DNA of 54,559 nucleotides from Haloterrigena salina JCM 13891 (GCF_000337495.1 NZ_AOIS01000064.1:1-54559), one strand, 5' to 3'. Positions 24,709 to 33,815 are shown, counted from the stretch's first letter. Program-made: numbers and translations. Notes: generated by a model from the sequence alone, not told the origin.

Positions 24709-26361
24709 ATGCCGGCAGGAACAGACCAGACACTTCGACCGTTTTTGTGGCGTGCGAGTAAGCTATACGCTGATACAGAGATCGTCTCCCGAAATCACGA
24801 CGGAATGCAACGATACACCTACGGCGAGTACGAGGATCGAACCAGCCAACTCGCGAACGCCCTCGACGAATACGGGATCGAGAGCGGCGACCGAGTTGGG
24901 ACGTTCTGCTGGAATCACTCGCGTCATTTCGAGACCTACTTCGCCGTGCCGTCGATCGGCGCCCAGCTCCACACGATCAATCCGTTGCTCCCCGACGCCC
25001 ACATTCAGTATATCGTCGCCGACGCCGACGACGAACTGATCTTCGTCGATCAGTCGCTCGCCCCGAAACTCGCGGGCGCGGTCGCCGACGCCGACGACGA
25101 GTTCGACGACGTCGATTTCGTCGTCATGGGAAGCGAGGAGTCCGATGATCTCGAGGCGACGCCCTACGAGTCGTTCATCGAGGGCCACGAGAGCGAGTAC
25201 GATTGGCCCGACGTTGACGAGGAACAACCTGCGGGGATGTGCTACACCTCGGGAACGACTGGCGACCCGAAGGGCGTCGAATACACCCAACAGATGCTCT
25301 GGAGCCACACGATGGCGTCCCAGACGCCACAGGGGATCCCGATGGCCGACGACGATGTCGTTATGCCCGTCGTGCCGATGTTCCACGTCAACGCCTGGGG
25401 GATGCCGTTTACGGCGACGGCGGGCGGTTCCAAACAGGTCTTCCCCGGCCCCTCTCCGGATCCCGAAGACCTCGCGACCCTCATCGAAAACGAAGGTGTG
25501 ACCATCAGCGCGGGCGTTCCGACCGTCTGGCTCGGGCTGATGGAGTACTGTTCGGAGAATCAGGTGGACCTCTCGACGCTCGATACCGTGATCGTCGGCG
25601 GATCGGCAGCGCCGAAATCGATGGTCGAGTGGTTCGACACGCAGGGCGTCGAAGTGCTTCACGCCTGGGGGATGACCGAGATGGCACCGATCGGCTCGGT
25701 GTCTCACCTCAAAGCCGATCTGCGGGACGCCGACTACGATACGCAGGTCGAAAAGCGCAGCAAACAGGGACTCGTGGTTCCAGGCCTCGAGTTCAAGGTC
25801 ATCGACGACGACGGTAACGAAGTCGCCTGGAACGGCGAAGACTTCGGCGAGTTGTGGATCCGCGGTCCGTGGGTGACGACGGAGTACTTCAAGCGCCCCG
25901 AGGCCAACGAAGCGGACTTCGAGGACGGTTGGCTCAAGACCGGTGACGTCGTCACCGTCGACGAGGACGGCTACATCAAGATCGTCGACCGGGAGAAAGA
26001 TGTGATCAAGTCCGGCGGCGAGTGGATCTCGTCGGTCGAACTCGAGAACGCGATCATGGCTCACGACGACGTCGCCGAGGCGGCCGTCGTCGGCGTTCCA
26101 CACGAGCGCTGGCAGGAGCGACCGGTCGCGTTCATCGTTCCTACGGAGGGCGCCGATCGGGAGACGATCGTCGCCGAAATCAACGACCTGCTCGCCGACG
26201 AGTATCCCAAGTGGTGGCTGCCGGACGAGATCGAGTTCATCGAGGAAGTCCCTAAGACGGCGACGGGCAAGTTCTCGAAGAAGGACATCCGCGAGGAGTA
26301 CGGCGAGCAGTCTCTTGTCGAGGGACAGGTTCCCGAAGACGCCGCCCCGGATCGCAACTGA
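24709..26361 (+). CDS. Fatty-acid--CoA ligase (AMP-binding)
   Basis: 550 residues. Activates a fatty acid with ATP and CoA through an acyl-adenylate. The P-loop is YTSGTTGDPKG (179-189); the A5 motif is HAWGMTEMAP; the A7-A8 region is GWLKTGDVVTVDEDGYIKIV followed by DREKDVIKSGGEWIS; the A10 Lys lies in TATGKFSKKD. It most resembles medium/long-chain AlkK-like ligases. I start at the ATG at 24709 (MPAGTDQTLR); the upstream ATG at 24682 adds nine hydrophobic residues not expected. The acyl-CoA dehydrogenase gene follows after 155 bp on the same strand, so a shared fatty-acid degradation role is likely. Confidence 0.92.
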   Translation: MPAGTDQTLRPFLWRASKLYADTEIVSRNHDGMQRYTYGEYEDRTSQLANALDEYGIESGDRVGTFCWNHSRHFETYFAVPSIGAQLHTINPLLPDAHIQYIVADADDELIFVDQSLAPKLAGAVADADDEFDDVDFVVMGSEESDDLEATPYESFIEGHESEYDWPDVDEEQPAGMCYTSGTTGDPKGVEYTQQMLWSHTMASQTPQGIPMADDDVVMPVVPMFHVNAWGMPFTATAGGSKQVFPGPSPDPEDLATLIENEGVTISAGVPTVWLGLMEYCSENQVDLSTLDTVIVGGSAAPKSMVEWFDTQGVEVLHAWGMTEMAPIGSVSHLKADLRDADYDTQVEKRSKQGLVVPGLEFKVIDDDGNEVAWNGEDFGELWIRGPWVTTEYFKRPEANEADFEDGWLKTGDVVTVDEDGYIKIVDREKDVIKSGGEWISSVELENAIMAHDDVAEAAVVGVPHERWQERPVAFIVPTEGADRETIVAEINDLLADEYPKWWLPDEIEFIEEVPKTATGKFSKKDIREEYGEQSLVEGQVPEDAAPDRN

Positions 26362-26486
26362 AACGACCGCGATCCAATTCGTTCGTCCAGACGCGGAGAC
26401 CGCGACCGTCGCCGGACCACGCGGACGCGGACCCGTTTCGTGGCCCTCGAAGGTGTACTGGACTACACCCGAGACGAAAGAGTGAA

Positions 26487-26494
26487 CAATAAAG
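26487..26494 (+). promoter_or_regulatory. TATA box of acyl-CoA dehydrogenase
   Basis: CAATAAAG lies 23-30 bases before the ATG at 26517, suggesting a separate leaderless promoter for the dehydrogenase rather than full dependence on the ligase gene. Confidence 0.5.
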
Positions 26495-26516
26495 GGACGG
26501 AATCGTATTATCGTTT

Positions 26517-27662
26517 ATGGACTTTGCGCTCTCAGCCGAGCAGCAACAGATTCGCGATATGGTCTCGGAGTTCGTCGACGAGGAGGTCGTCCCTGTCGCC
26601 CAGGAAATCGACCACGACGACGAGTTCCCCGCCGATCTCGTGAACGAGATGGCCGAACTGGGGCTGATGGGGATGCCCTTCCCCGAGGAGTACGGCGGCG
26701 CCGGACTTGACTACCACTCCTACGCGATCGGCCTCGAGGAGATCTCACGCGGTTCGGGCGGTCTCGGTACGATCGTCGCCGCCCACACGTCGCTGGCCGG
26801 GAACATGCTCTACGAGTTCGGCGACGACGCCCAGAAGGAGGAGTACCTGACGCCGCTGGCAGAGGGTCGAGATATCGGCGCGTTCGCGCTCTCGGAGGCG
26901 GGGGCCGGTAGCGACGTACCGGCGATGGACACCGTCGCCGAGAAGGACGGCGACGAGTACGTGATCAACGGCGGCAAGCTCTGGATCTCGAATGGCTCCG
27001 TCGCCGACACGGTCACTCTCTTCGCGAAGACCGATCCCGACGCGGGCAACAAGGGCATCTCCTCCTTTATCGTCCGACCCGAGGCGGACGACGGCTTCAT
27101 CGTCGAGGGCACGGAAGACAAGCTGGGCGACAAGGGCTGTCCGACCGCGGAACTCCGATTCGACGATCTCCGGATTCCGGAATCGCGCCGACTCGGCGAG
27201 GAAGGTGAGGGCTTCGTCCACGCGCTGAAGACGCTCAACGGCGGCCGCATCACCATCGCGGCCCGCGGGGTCGGCATCGCCCGCGCGGCCTTCGAGGAGG
27301 CCCGCGACTACGCCAACGAGCGCGAGCAGTTCGGCCAGCCCATCGGCGAGTTCCAGTCGATCAAGCACAAGCTGGCCGACATGGACACCAAGATCCAGGC
27401 CGCCAAGATGCTCATGCACAAAGCCGCGGACAAGAAGATCCGCGGCGAGAACTACATCAAAGACGCCTCCCAGGCCAAACTGCACGCCTCCGAGGTGAGT
27501 CGCGAGGTCGCCAACGAGGGGATCCAGATTCACGGCGGCTACGGCTACACCAAGGACTTCGCCGCCCAGCGGTTCTACCGCGACGCCAAGCTCAACGAGA
27601 TCTACGAGGGCACCAGCGAGGTGCTGCGGAACACGATCGGCGACCAGCTGCTCGAGGAGTAA
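26517..27662 (+). CDS. Acyl-CoA dehydrogenase
   Basis: 381 residues, the standard ACAD length. Introduces the alpha-beta double bond of acyl-CoA, passing electrons to ETF. FAD and substrate motifs are intact: FALSEAGAGSDV (around 121-132), the WISNG segment (around 154), the arginine region REQFGQPIGEFQ, and catalytic Glu364 in NEIYEGTSEV, placed as in short/medium-chain enzymes. Acyl-chain preference cannot be read off. It follows the acyl-CoA ligase, and the 3-hydroxyacyl-CoA dehydrogenase at 16738 could act two steps later. Confidence 0.95.
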   Translation: MDFALSAEQQQIRDMVSEFVDEEVVPVAQEIDHDDEFPADLVNEMAELGLMGMPFPEEYGGAGLDYHSYAIGLEEISRGSGGLGTIVAAHTSLAGNMLYEFGDDAQKEEYLTPLAEGRDIGAFALSEAGAGSDVPAMDTVAEKDGDEYVINGGKLWISNGSVADTVTLFAKTDPDAGNKGISSFIVRPEADDGFIVEGTEDKLGDKGCPTAELRFDDLRIPESRRLGEEGEGFVHALKTLNGGRITIAARGVGIARAAFEEARDYANEREQFGQPIGEFQSIKHKLADMDTKIQAAKMLMHKAADKKIRGENYIKDASQAKLHASEVSREVANEGIQIHGGYGYTKDFAAQRFYRDAKLNEIYEGTSEVLRNTIGDQLLEE

Positions 27663-27723
27663 GACGACCGGCGATCGCCGAGCGTGTACCCTCTCGTACG
27701 GCCGTCTGCTCAGACTTTTCCCG

Positions 27724-28368
27724 TCAGTAGAGCGGGCGACTTTCGTCGGCGCCGTCGGTCGAATGGGGGACGGCGAGCGTCGCAGCGATGTGAGCCAGAC
27801 CGAACAGCGCGACGGTGATCGCCGCGAGAAGCAGTCCGGAAATCGGAAGCAAACCGGACGCGGAGGCCGCTAGCAGGCCGATGCCCGCGCCGATCGCCCC
27901 GACGTAGTACTCGCTGTTCGAACGCGCAACTGATCCGTGAGGGGCGCCGTCGGTCGGCCGGTCGTCGCCGGCGGTAGCGTTCGCCGCGTCGAGATACGGG
28001 CGAAAGATCTCGAGTCGATCGGTCGGGTGAACGATGCCGCGGGGTTTGTCGTACTCGATGATCCCTTCCTCGTCCAGTTTCGGTAGGTGGCTCTGGTACA
28101 GCGGGATGTAGACGCGCTGGCGCTGGGTCGAGGTCAGGTTTTCGACGGTCGTCTCGTTTTCTTTCGCCGCGACGAGTTCGGCGATGTCGCGCATCTTGAC
28201 GGAGTCCGTTTCCGTTCTGTCCAGCAGATAGGCGATTACGTCTCGTCTGCGATTCGTCTGGAGGATGTGGAAGATCTCGTCCTGAGAGAGTTCGCGCGGC
28301 TCGTCGGATCGTGAATCCCCGGAGGACTCTATCGAAGGGCGGGATCGACGTCCTACGTTTCGCACCAT
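27724..28368 (-). CDS. DUF7344-type winged-helix membrane regulator
   Basis: 214 residues. The N-terminal winged helix (about 27-125) has the recognisable pattern ELSQDEIFHILQTNRRRDVI, then ENLTSTQRQRVYIPLYQSHL and PKLDEEGIIEYDKPRGIV, matching DUF7344 proteins of haloarchaea. Two hydrophobic helices (about 155-197) end the protein, so it is probably a membrane-attached DNA-binding regulator. I use the ATG at 28368; a longer frame from 28428 adds hydrophobic residues overlapping the promoter, where GGCTTATG lies about 30-37 bases upstream on the minus strand. The target is unknown. Confidence 0.78.
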   Translation of the reverse strand: MVRNVGRRSRPSIESSGDSRSDEPRELSQDEIFHILQTNRRRDVIAYLLDRTETDSVKMRDIAELVAAKENETTVENLTSTQRQRVYIPLYQSHLPKLDEEGIIEYDKPRGIVHPTDRLEIFRPYLDAANATAGDDRPTDGAPHGSVARSNSEYYVGAIGAGIGLLAASASGLLPISGLLLAAITVALFGLAHIAATLAVPHSTDGADESRPLY

Positions 28369-28687
28369 TCCGTAATTGAGAAGGAATTTGACCAAACATA
28401 AGCCTTCCCTACCGATTTGTGAAATCATTCATACACAGGTCCGCAATTGAATATAGTATGTTGCCGATCGTCCGCGATCACTAATAGATTTCCGACCGAC
28501 GTCTCGGCGTCGGAGGCGTGCGTTAGCAGTATCGTTCAGAATTCAGCCGTTCGAACTTGTCTCTTCCCCAGAGTCTATGTTTCGTCGGATAGGAATTAAA
28601 TCTAGCCTGTATTTCATATCCAAAATTATCTTATTTCGGAGTGTTATTGGTTAAATAATTCTATAAGATAGTGTTGCCTGAACCCTA
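28369..28687. other. AT-rich intergenic region
   Basis: This stretch is notably poorer in GC than the window, with runs such as TTAAATAATTCTATAAGATA near 28652-28671. It includes the promoter of the DUF7344-type gene. I see no ORF with haloarchaeal codon use, nor a recognised RNA. Confidence 0.45.
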
Positions 28688-28850
28688 TTACTGGAGAGAG
28701 ATATTCCGCGCTATTCCTCCGACGACTCCGCCGACGGTCGCGGTCAGCGAGGGGACGACGTCGACTCAGAACGAACTGCGTCGTAGAGAAAAACAAGACG
28801 AGCGCAACGCCGACCGCAGCCACCCGGTTTCGACCGTCAGTGACAGACAT
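28688..28850 (-). pseudogene. Possible frameshifted small membrane protein
   Basis: From the ATG at 28850 the minus strand reads MSVTDGRNRVAAVGVALVLF and continues as a membrane helix to about codon 29, then turns Arg-rich. A different frame, starting right there, reads VDVVPSLTATVGGVVGGIAR before a TAA at 28688-28690, with highly GC-ending codons. Joining the two needs one inserted base (or two lost) near 28765-28769. The joined product would have about 54 residues. This is inferred from codon quality only; no family is recognised. Confidence 0.35.
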
Positions 28851-28890
28851 CCGCCGACGAGTCAGCGTCGAACGAGGGCGACCGAACGGG

Positions 28891-29190
28891 CTACTCGCCC
28901 GAGTCGTCGCCTTCGAGACAGTCCCGAACCCACTCGTAGTGGTCTCGGACCCGCCGCTCGCCGGCCTCAGTGAGCGCGTAAACGTCGTACAGCCCTTCGG
29001 TGTGTTTCTCGACGAAGCCCGCGTCCTCGAGCGCCGACAGCGAGCCGTAGAACGACTTCGGCTCGAGGTGTTCGTCGTAGTGGGACTCGAGGCGCGATTT
29101 CAGCTGCTGGCTGCGCAGTTCGCCGTCCTCGGACCCGGCCAGCAGGAAACAGATGTCGCGGCGGCGGCCGCTCCGGAGCCACTTGCTCAT
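28891..29190 (-). CDS. PadR-family transcriptional regulator
   Basis: 99 residues beginning MSKWLRSGRRRDICFLLAGS. A winged helix is clear: LRSQQLKSRLESHYDEHLEP, then KSFYGSLSALEDAGFVEKHT and YALTEAGERRVRDHYEW, the typical PadR layout with a Tyr-rich wing and C-terminal dimer helix. It lies 53 bp downstream of the membrane metalloprotease gene on the same strand and probably shares its transcript, so it may regulate that pair. A longer open frame upstream overlaps the protease out of frame and is not real. Confidence 0.82.
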   Translation of the reverse strand: MSKWLRSGRRRDICFLLAGSEDGELRSQQLKSRLESHYDEHLEPKSFYGSLSALEDAGFVEKHTEGLYDVYALTEAGERRVRDHYEWVRDCLEGDDSGE

Positions 29191-29243
29191 ATCCCGGTCC
29201 TGGGATCGCGAACGCTCGAGCGTTACGGTTCCGGTCGCGGCCG

Positions 29244-30170
29244 TCAATCGATCCGATCGAGGACGAAGACGCGATAACACTCCCGGATCCCCGCCCACGC
29301 GAGTCCGCCGGCGACCGCGGCGGCGAGTCCCGCGGCGGTTCCGAACTCGAGGAGGACCGCCCCCGCTCCGGAGGCGAGTTCGTGACGGAAGAGGAACCAC
29401 CGGGTTCCGGGCTCGCCGATCACGACGGTCCCCGAGCCGACGGCCAGCGAGACGAACACCGTCGCGACGAGCGCGGTCGCGAGCAGCGCCAGCGTCCCGA
29501 CGGCGCCGACGACGATCCGCGAGAGGAATCGCATTCCCGGCCGGCGGCCGTCCTCGGCGGGCGTGGAATGCGAGCCGTAGATCCCGAACCCCTGCACGTC
29601 GCCGTCGGGAAGGGGACCGACGCGGACGTCCGCGGGATACTGCAGGAGGACGCCGGCCATCCGGAGGTCGCCGATCGATCCCGCGGCGTTGGCCGCCAGC
29701 GGAACGATCACCAGCGGCGAGGGGCGGACGACCATCGCCACCAGCCCGACGGCCGTGATGCCGACGAACGGCGCCAGCAGGGCGACGAGCAACTGGTTGC
29801 GCGTGTAGCTCGTCCCGTCGGTCTTCGCGTAGGCGTACGGGAGGACGAAGTACGCGACGTCGACTCCGTAGCCGACGTCGCCGCCGTAGCGGGCCATGAA
29901 GACGCCGTGGAGCAGTTCGTGGGGGACGACGATCAGCGCGACGAGACCGACGGAGGCGACGAGCCAGGGCAGCGCGTCCGGCGGCGCGAACACCGGGACG
30001 ACGATCGGCTCGAGCGACGTGCCCAGAATCGCCGCGCGGACGTGACCGAACAGGTAGGCGAAGCCGAAAAAGCCGACCGTAGAGACGACGACCCACTGGA
30101 CGGCGACCGACCGCGTGCGTCGGAACGTCGCGATCAGGCGTGGGGACTCGCGAGGCTCCGTCCGGTTCAC
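29244..30170 (-). CDS. DUF3267-like membrane zinc metalloprotease
   Basis: 308 residues with about six hydrophobic segments. The zinc-binding HExxH motif is HELLH (84-88) inside the helix IVVPHELLHGVFMARYGG, and a possible third ligand lies in NAAGSIGDLRMAG, the arrangement of DUF3267 site-2-like proteases. A glycine-rich lumenal loop (DVQGFGIYGSHSTPAED) separates the helix pairs. It is probably an intramembrane or membrane-embedded peptidase of unknown substrate. The downstream PadR regulator suggests controlled expression. Confidence 0.78.
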   Translation of the reverse strand: MNRTEPRESPRLIATFRRTRSVAVQWVVVSTVGFFGFAYLFGHVRAAILGTSLEPIVVPVFAPPDALPWLVASVGLVALIVVPHELLHGVFMARYGGDVGYGVDVAYFVLPYAYAKTDGTSYTRNQLLVALLAPFVGITAVGLVAMVVRPSPLVIVPLAANAAGSIGDLRMAGVLLQYPADVRVGPLPDGDVQGFGIYGSHSTPAEDGRRPGMRFLSRIVVGAVGTLALLATALVATVFVSLAVGSGTVVIGEPGTRWFLFRHELASGAGAVLLEFGTAAGLAAAVAGGLAWAGIRECYRVFVLDRID

Positions 30171-30299
30171 GACCGGAGCCTCTCGCGGGACCGAAAAATC
30201 GGTACCGATTCCCGCGCTCGAGCGATTCGACCCGCTTCGGGCGCGGCGACCGCGAGGGAAACCGATAGCTTCCCGGTCCTCGACCCGCGAGTGGCCGAC

Positions 30300-30611
30300 A
30301 TGAGCGACGAGACCGACGACCGAACCGCCGCGGAACAGGGGATCAGGGCGACGTACACGGAGACCGAGTCGGAACGCCGCCTCGCGTTCGAGGTCACCGA
30401 TGACGCCGCGGCGGCCCGCCCGGGTGCGACCGCCACGATCGCCCAGAATATCGAGGGCTACGCCATGCTGAAGGTGCGACCGACGGCCGACGGCGACGAA
30501 CTCGAGCGCTACTACGGGTTCGACATGGCCTTAGACCACGCCGCGGAGTTGCTCGGCGTCGCCCCCCACGACCTGCCGGTGCCCACGGCGGCCGACGACA
30601 TGGGGATGTGA
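30300..30611 (+). CDS. Conserved small acidic protein
   Basis: 103 residues from the ATG at 30300 (MSDETDDRTAAEQGIRATYT). The body has alternating beta-like segments (YTETESERRLAFEVTDD, EGYAMLKVRP) and ends with a Met-rich ADDMGM. Codon use and acidity support a true protein. The longer open frame reaching back to 29382 is antisense to the protease and unlikely. I do not recognise a function. Confidence 0.65.
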   Translation: MSDETDDRTAAEQGIRATYTETESERRLAFEVTDDAAAARPGATATIAQNIEGYAMLKVRPTADGDELERYYGFDMALDHAAELLGVAPHDLPVPTAADDMGM

Positions 30612-30681
30612 CCGCGCCGGGCGCCGTCTCCCCGTCGTGCCGGCGCTCCGCGAGTCGATCCGCCGGTCGGCGTGAACGAAC

Positions 30682-30996
30682 TCAGAGGACGATGGCGTAG
30701 ACGAACAGCAGCCCGAAGTAGCCGAGCACCACCGTGCCCAGCGCGAGCAGCCGGACCCGTCGCACCGTCGGCCGTTCTTCGAGGTAGGCCCGCTCGAACG
30801 CGGCCCGTTCGCGGTCGGAGAGCCGATCCGGGTGGTCGTAGCCTCGGTGGAGCGCCTCGAGGCGTCGCTCGCGAAACGCCCGGTCGCAGTAGGGACACCG
30901 TGCGGCCGGCTCGTCGCCCTGGAGGTCGATCTCCGCGTGGCTCGCGGCTCCGCCGTCGGTATCGGCGGTCGACCGCGATCGATCGGTCGGGTGCAC
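30682..30996 (-). CDS. C2H2 zinc-finger membrane-anchored protein
   Basis: 104 residues. CPYC (34-37) and the HRGYDH pair make a CxxC-x12-H-x4-H zinc finger, followed by a charged helix (LSDRERAAFERAYLEE) and one C-terminal membrane helix (LLALGTVVLGYFGLLFVYAI). A tail-anchored zinc-ribbon-like protein is plausible. It has no visible partner; the gene upstream on the other strand is the haem synthase fusion. Confidence 0.65.
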   Translation of the reverse strand: MHPTDRSRSTADTDGGAASHAEIDLQGDEPAARCPYCDRAFRERRLEALHRGYDHPDRLSDRERAAFERAYLEERPTVRRVRLLALGTVVLGYFGLLFVYAIVL

Positions 30997-31118
30997 ACCG
31001 TCCCCTACGCGACCGTCACGTATTGCTCTCCGCTTTCGTTTCAGCGATCGCGACTCGAAGGCGATCAGGCGTCGTCTGCCCGCGATCGCATTCCCGAGAA
31101 GCGGGACGAAGCGGGAAC

Positions 31119-31127
31119 GATAAATAC
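31119..31127 (+). promoter_or_regulatory. TATA box upstream of the haem synthase gene
   Basis: GATAAATAC lies about 32-40 bases before the GTG at 31159, so a short leader of some 5-10 nt is expected. Confidence 0.5.
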
Positions 31128-31158
31128 GCGGAGTCGAACGGTGTAGACGAGAATAGCC

Positions 31159-32607
31159 GTGGCAACCGAATCAGCGTCGTTTCCCCGTCCGATCGGCACT
31201 CGACAGCGCTTCTCCGCACTACTGACAGCGACCGCGCTGGGGGTCTACCTCCTGTTGATCGTCGGCGCGACGACCTCGTTGACAAACGCGACCGCGGCGT
31301 GTTCGACCTGGCCGACCTGTCACGCACCCGTCGATCCGCTGAGTCAGACCCAACTCGTCGTCGCGTGGGGCCACCGGATCGCGGCCGTCGTCGTCGGCCT
31401 GCTCGTCGCCGCGACGGCCGTCACCGCCGTCCTCGGTGACGTCTCGCGGCGCGTCACGGCGGCAATCGTCCTCGGCGCCGCCCTCTACGTGGTACAGGTC
31501 GGCGTCGGCGCCGCGACGGCGATGTCCGGCCCCGCGGCGATCGTCCCCGGCCTTCACCTCACGCTCGGCCTCGTGATCTTCGGGACGGTCGTCCTCGCGC
31601 TCGCCTGGGATCTCGAACTCGCCACCGGCAGCGACGACGACATGATCGACCCCGAACCGCTCGAGGAGGGAGCGGTCAGCGAGGGTGCGGCCGGCGGCGA
31701 CCGCACTCTTCCCGAGGGCGGGCTCGCTCGAGCCCGGCTCACCGCCTTTGCATATTTCAAAATGATGAAACCGCGGCTGATGTGGCTGCTCTGTCTGGTC
31801 GCCGCCGCGGGGATGGCGCTGGCCGCCGGCCCGTCGCTCGACCGCTACACCATTCTGGCGACGCTCGGCGGCGGCGTCCTCGCCATCGGCGCTTCGGGGA
31901 CGTTCAACCACGTCCTCGAGCGCGACGTCGACCGGAAGATGTCCCGCACGTCGGATCGCCCGCTGGCGACCGACCTGATTCCCGTTCGCAACGCCTTAGC
32001 CTTCGGCGGACTGTTGACCGTCGCCTCGCTTTCCGTCTTCCTGACGATCAACCGGCTGGCGGCCGCGCTCGGCCTCGCGGCGATCATCTTCTACAGCGTC
32101 GTCTACACCCTCGTCCTCAAACCGAACACCGTCCAGAACACAGTCATCGGCGGGGCCGCGGGCGCGCTCCCGGCGCTGATCGGCTGGGCCGCGGTCACCA
32201 ACGAGATCGGGCTCCCGGGGCTGGCGCTCGCGGGCGTGATCTTCCTCTGGACGCCGGCGCACTTCTACAACCTCGCGCTGGCGTACAAGGACGACTACGC
32301 CCGCGGCGGGTTCCCGATGATGCCCGTCGTCCGCGGCGAGACCGAGACGCGAAAGCAGATCATCTACTACCTCGCGGCGACGCTCGTGAGCACGGTCGCG
32401 CTGGCCTGGATTACCGACCTCGGCGCGCTGTACGCCGCCACGGTCGCGGTCTTCGGCGGGATCTTCCTCTGGGCCGCCGTCCGTCTCCACTTCGAGCAGA
32501 CCGAGGCCGCAGCGTTCCGGGCGTTCCACGCCTCGAACGCCTTCCTCGGGGCCGTCCTCGTCGCGGTGCTGGTCGACGCGCTCGTGCTCACCGGCTCGCT
32601 GTTCTGA
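31159..32607 (+). CDS. ctaB: Haem O synthase with N-terminal CtaA/COX15-like domain
   Basis: 482 residues with two fused parts. Residues 18-150 form four helices with His71 (GHR) and His132 (GLHL), half of a CtaA/COX15 haem A synthase, with a CSTWPTC pair (49 and 54) in a loop as in CtaA. A 40-residue acidic linker follows. From 195 onward lies a UbiA-type protohaem farnesyltransferase with first Asp motif NHVLERDVDRKMSRTSDRPL (250-269) and second loop YKDDYARGGFPMMPV. CtaB adds a farnesyl group to haem B and CtaA oxidises haem O to haem A for terminal oxidases; the fusion could pass haem O directly, though one half of the usual CtaA eight-helix bundle is absent. The GTG start is supported by the TATA box. 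Such fusions occur in haloarchaea. Confidence 0.88.
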   Translation: MATESASFPRPIGTRQRFSALLTATALGVYLLLIVGATTSLTNATAACSTWPTCHAPVDPLSQTQLVVAWGHRIAAVVVGLLVAATAVTAVLGDVSRRVTAAIVLGAALYVVQVGVGAATAMSGPAAIVPGLHLTLGLVIFGTVVLALAWDLELATGSDDDMIDPEPLEEGAVSEGAAGGDRTLPEGGLARARLTAFAYFKMMKPRLMWLLCLVAAAGMALAAGPSLDRYTILATLGGGVLAIGASGTFNHVLERDVDRKMSRTSDRPLATDLIPVRNALAFGGLLTVASLSVFLTINRLAAALGLAAIIFYSVVYTLVLKPNTVQNTVIGGAAGALPALIGWAAVTNEIGLPGLALAGVIFLWTPAHFYNLALAYKDDYARGGFPMMPVVRGETETRKQIIYYLAATLVSTVALAWITDLGALYAATVAVFGGIFLWAAVRLHFEQTEAAAFRAFHASNAFLGAVLVAVLVDALVLTGSLF

Positions 32608-32702
32608 GAACGCCGACCGGCGGTTCGAGACGTTTTTGGCCGTACTCGAAACAACGAAAAGTGTTCGCGACGGTCCGCACTCGAAACGACGAGTGCTTCG
32701 AC

Positions 32703-33707
32703 CTACTCGTCGCTCCCGCGGGCCGCGTCGATCCGCTCGAACTGTTCGTCGCTGAGATCGACCTCGACCGCGCCGACGTTCTCCTCGAGTTGCTCGGGCG
32801 TTCGCGCACCGACGATCGGGACGCAGGTGAAACGATCCTGATCCATCAGCCAGCGCAGCGAAACTTGGGCCGGAGAGGCGTCGACTTCGTCGGCGACGGA
32901 CTCGACGGCCTCGAGGACGTCCCAGGCCTGCTCGGTCGCGTAGTAGTCGTCGAACATCTCGTCTAAACTGCCGCGAGAGCCGTCGGGCGCCTCGACGGAA
33001 CCGTCCTCGGCGCGGTCGTACTTGCCGGTCAGGAAGCCGCCCGCAAGCGGCGAGTAGGGGCAGACGGCCAGGTCCTGGTCGGCGCAGACGTCGAGGAAGT
33101 CGCCGACCTCGTCGTACTGGGCCGCGTTGACCATCGGCTGGGTGACGTCGAACCGCTCGAGGCCCTCGACGTCGCTGGTCCATAGCGCCTTCGTCAGCTG
33201 CCAGGCGGCCATCGTCGAGGCGCCGAGGTAGCGGACCTTCCCCTCGCGGACGAGCTCGGTGAGCGTCTGCATGGTCTCCCTGATCGGCGTGTCCTCGTCC
33301 CAGCGGTGGATGTAGTAGCAATCGAGGTAGTCCGTCCCCAGTCGATCGAGGGTCCCCTCGATCTGGGCGCGGATGTGCTTGCGGCCGAGCCCGGAGTCGT
33401 TCGGGCCGGGTTCGCCCCGCCCGTCGAAGGGGAAGTAGACCTTCGAGGCGATGACGACGTCCTCGCGGTGAATATCGCGGTCCGCGAGCCACTCGCCGAT
33501 CCACTCCTCGCTGGTGCCGTTGGGATCGCCGTAGACGTTCGCGGTGTCGATGAAGTTGATGCCCCGCTCCCACGCCGCGTCGAGCAGGTCGTGGGCCTCC
33601 TCGCGGTCTGTCTCGACGGTGCCGCCGCTCTCCTTCGCGAAGCGCCAAGTGCCGAAACACAGTCTCGAGACGGTCGTGCCCGTGTTACCGAGGGTCGTGT
33701 ACTCCAT
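32703..33707 (-). CDS. Aldo/keto reductase
   Basis: 334 residues. The (beta/alpha)8 reductase tetrad is present: Asp54 and Tyr59 in DTANVYGDP, Lys89 in VIASKVYFP and His in CYYIHRWD. C-terminal GARTPEQLEENV binds the NADP adenine phosphate. The start is placed at the ATG at 33707 (MEYTTLGNTGTTVSRL), the usual family beginning, rather than the longer open frame. Such enzymes reduce aldehydes or sugars; the substrate is unknown. It is not closely linked to another metabolic gene; the second AKR lies 1 kb away. Confidence 0.9.
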   Translation of the reverse strand: MEYTTLGNTGTTVSRLCFGTWRFAKESGGTVETDREEAHDLLDAAWERGINFIDTANVYGDPNGTSEEWIGEWLADRDIHREDVVIASKVYFPFDGRGEPGPNDSGLGRKHIRAQIEGTLDRLGTDYLDCYYIHRWDEDTPIRETMQTLTELVREGKVRYLGASTMAAWQLTKALWTSDVEGLERFDVTQPMVNAAQYDEVGDFLDVCADQDLAVCPYSPLAGGFLTGKYDRAEDGSVEAPDGSRGSLDEMFDDYYATEQAWDVLEAVESVADEVDASPAQVSLRWLMDQDRFTCVPIVGARTPEQLEENVGAVEVDLSDEQFERIDAARGSDE

Positions 33708-33815
33708 GCGCGGCGGTTTCGGCGCGAACGGCAAAACGGATGGGGAAGCGGCGAACCGCGAGCGGTTCAATCGCCGCGGTCCACACTCGGACGGCCGCGA
33801 TCCATTTGCAGGAGC

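Noticed and set aside
28891-30096. 401-codon frame running through PadR and the protease
   Set aside because: Only its last 99 codons (from 29190) form a recognisable protein; the rest is out of frame with the metalloprotease.
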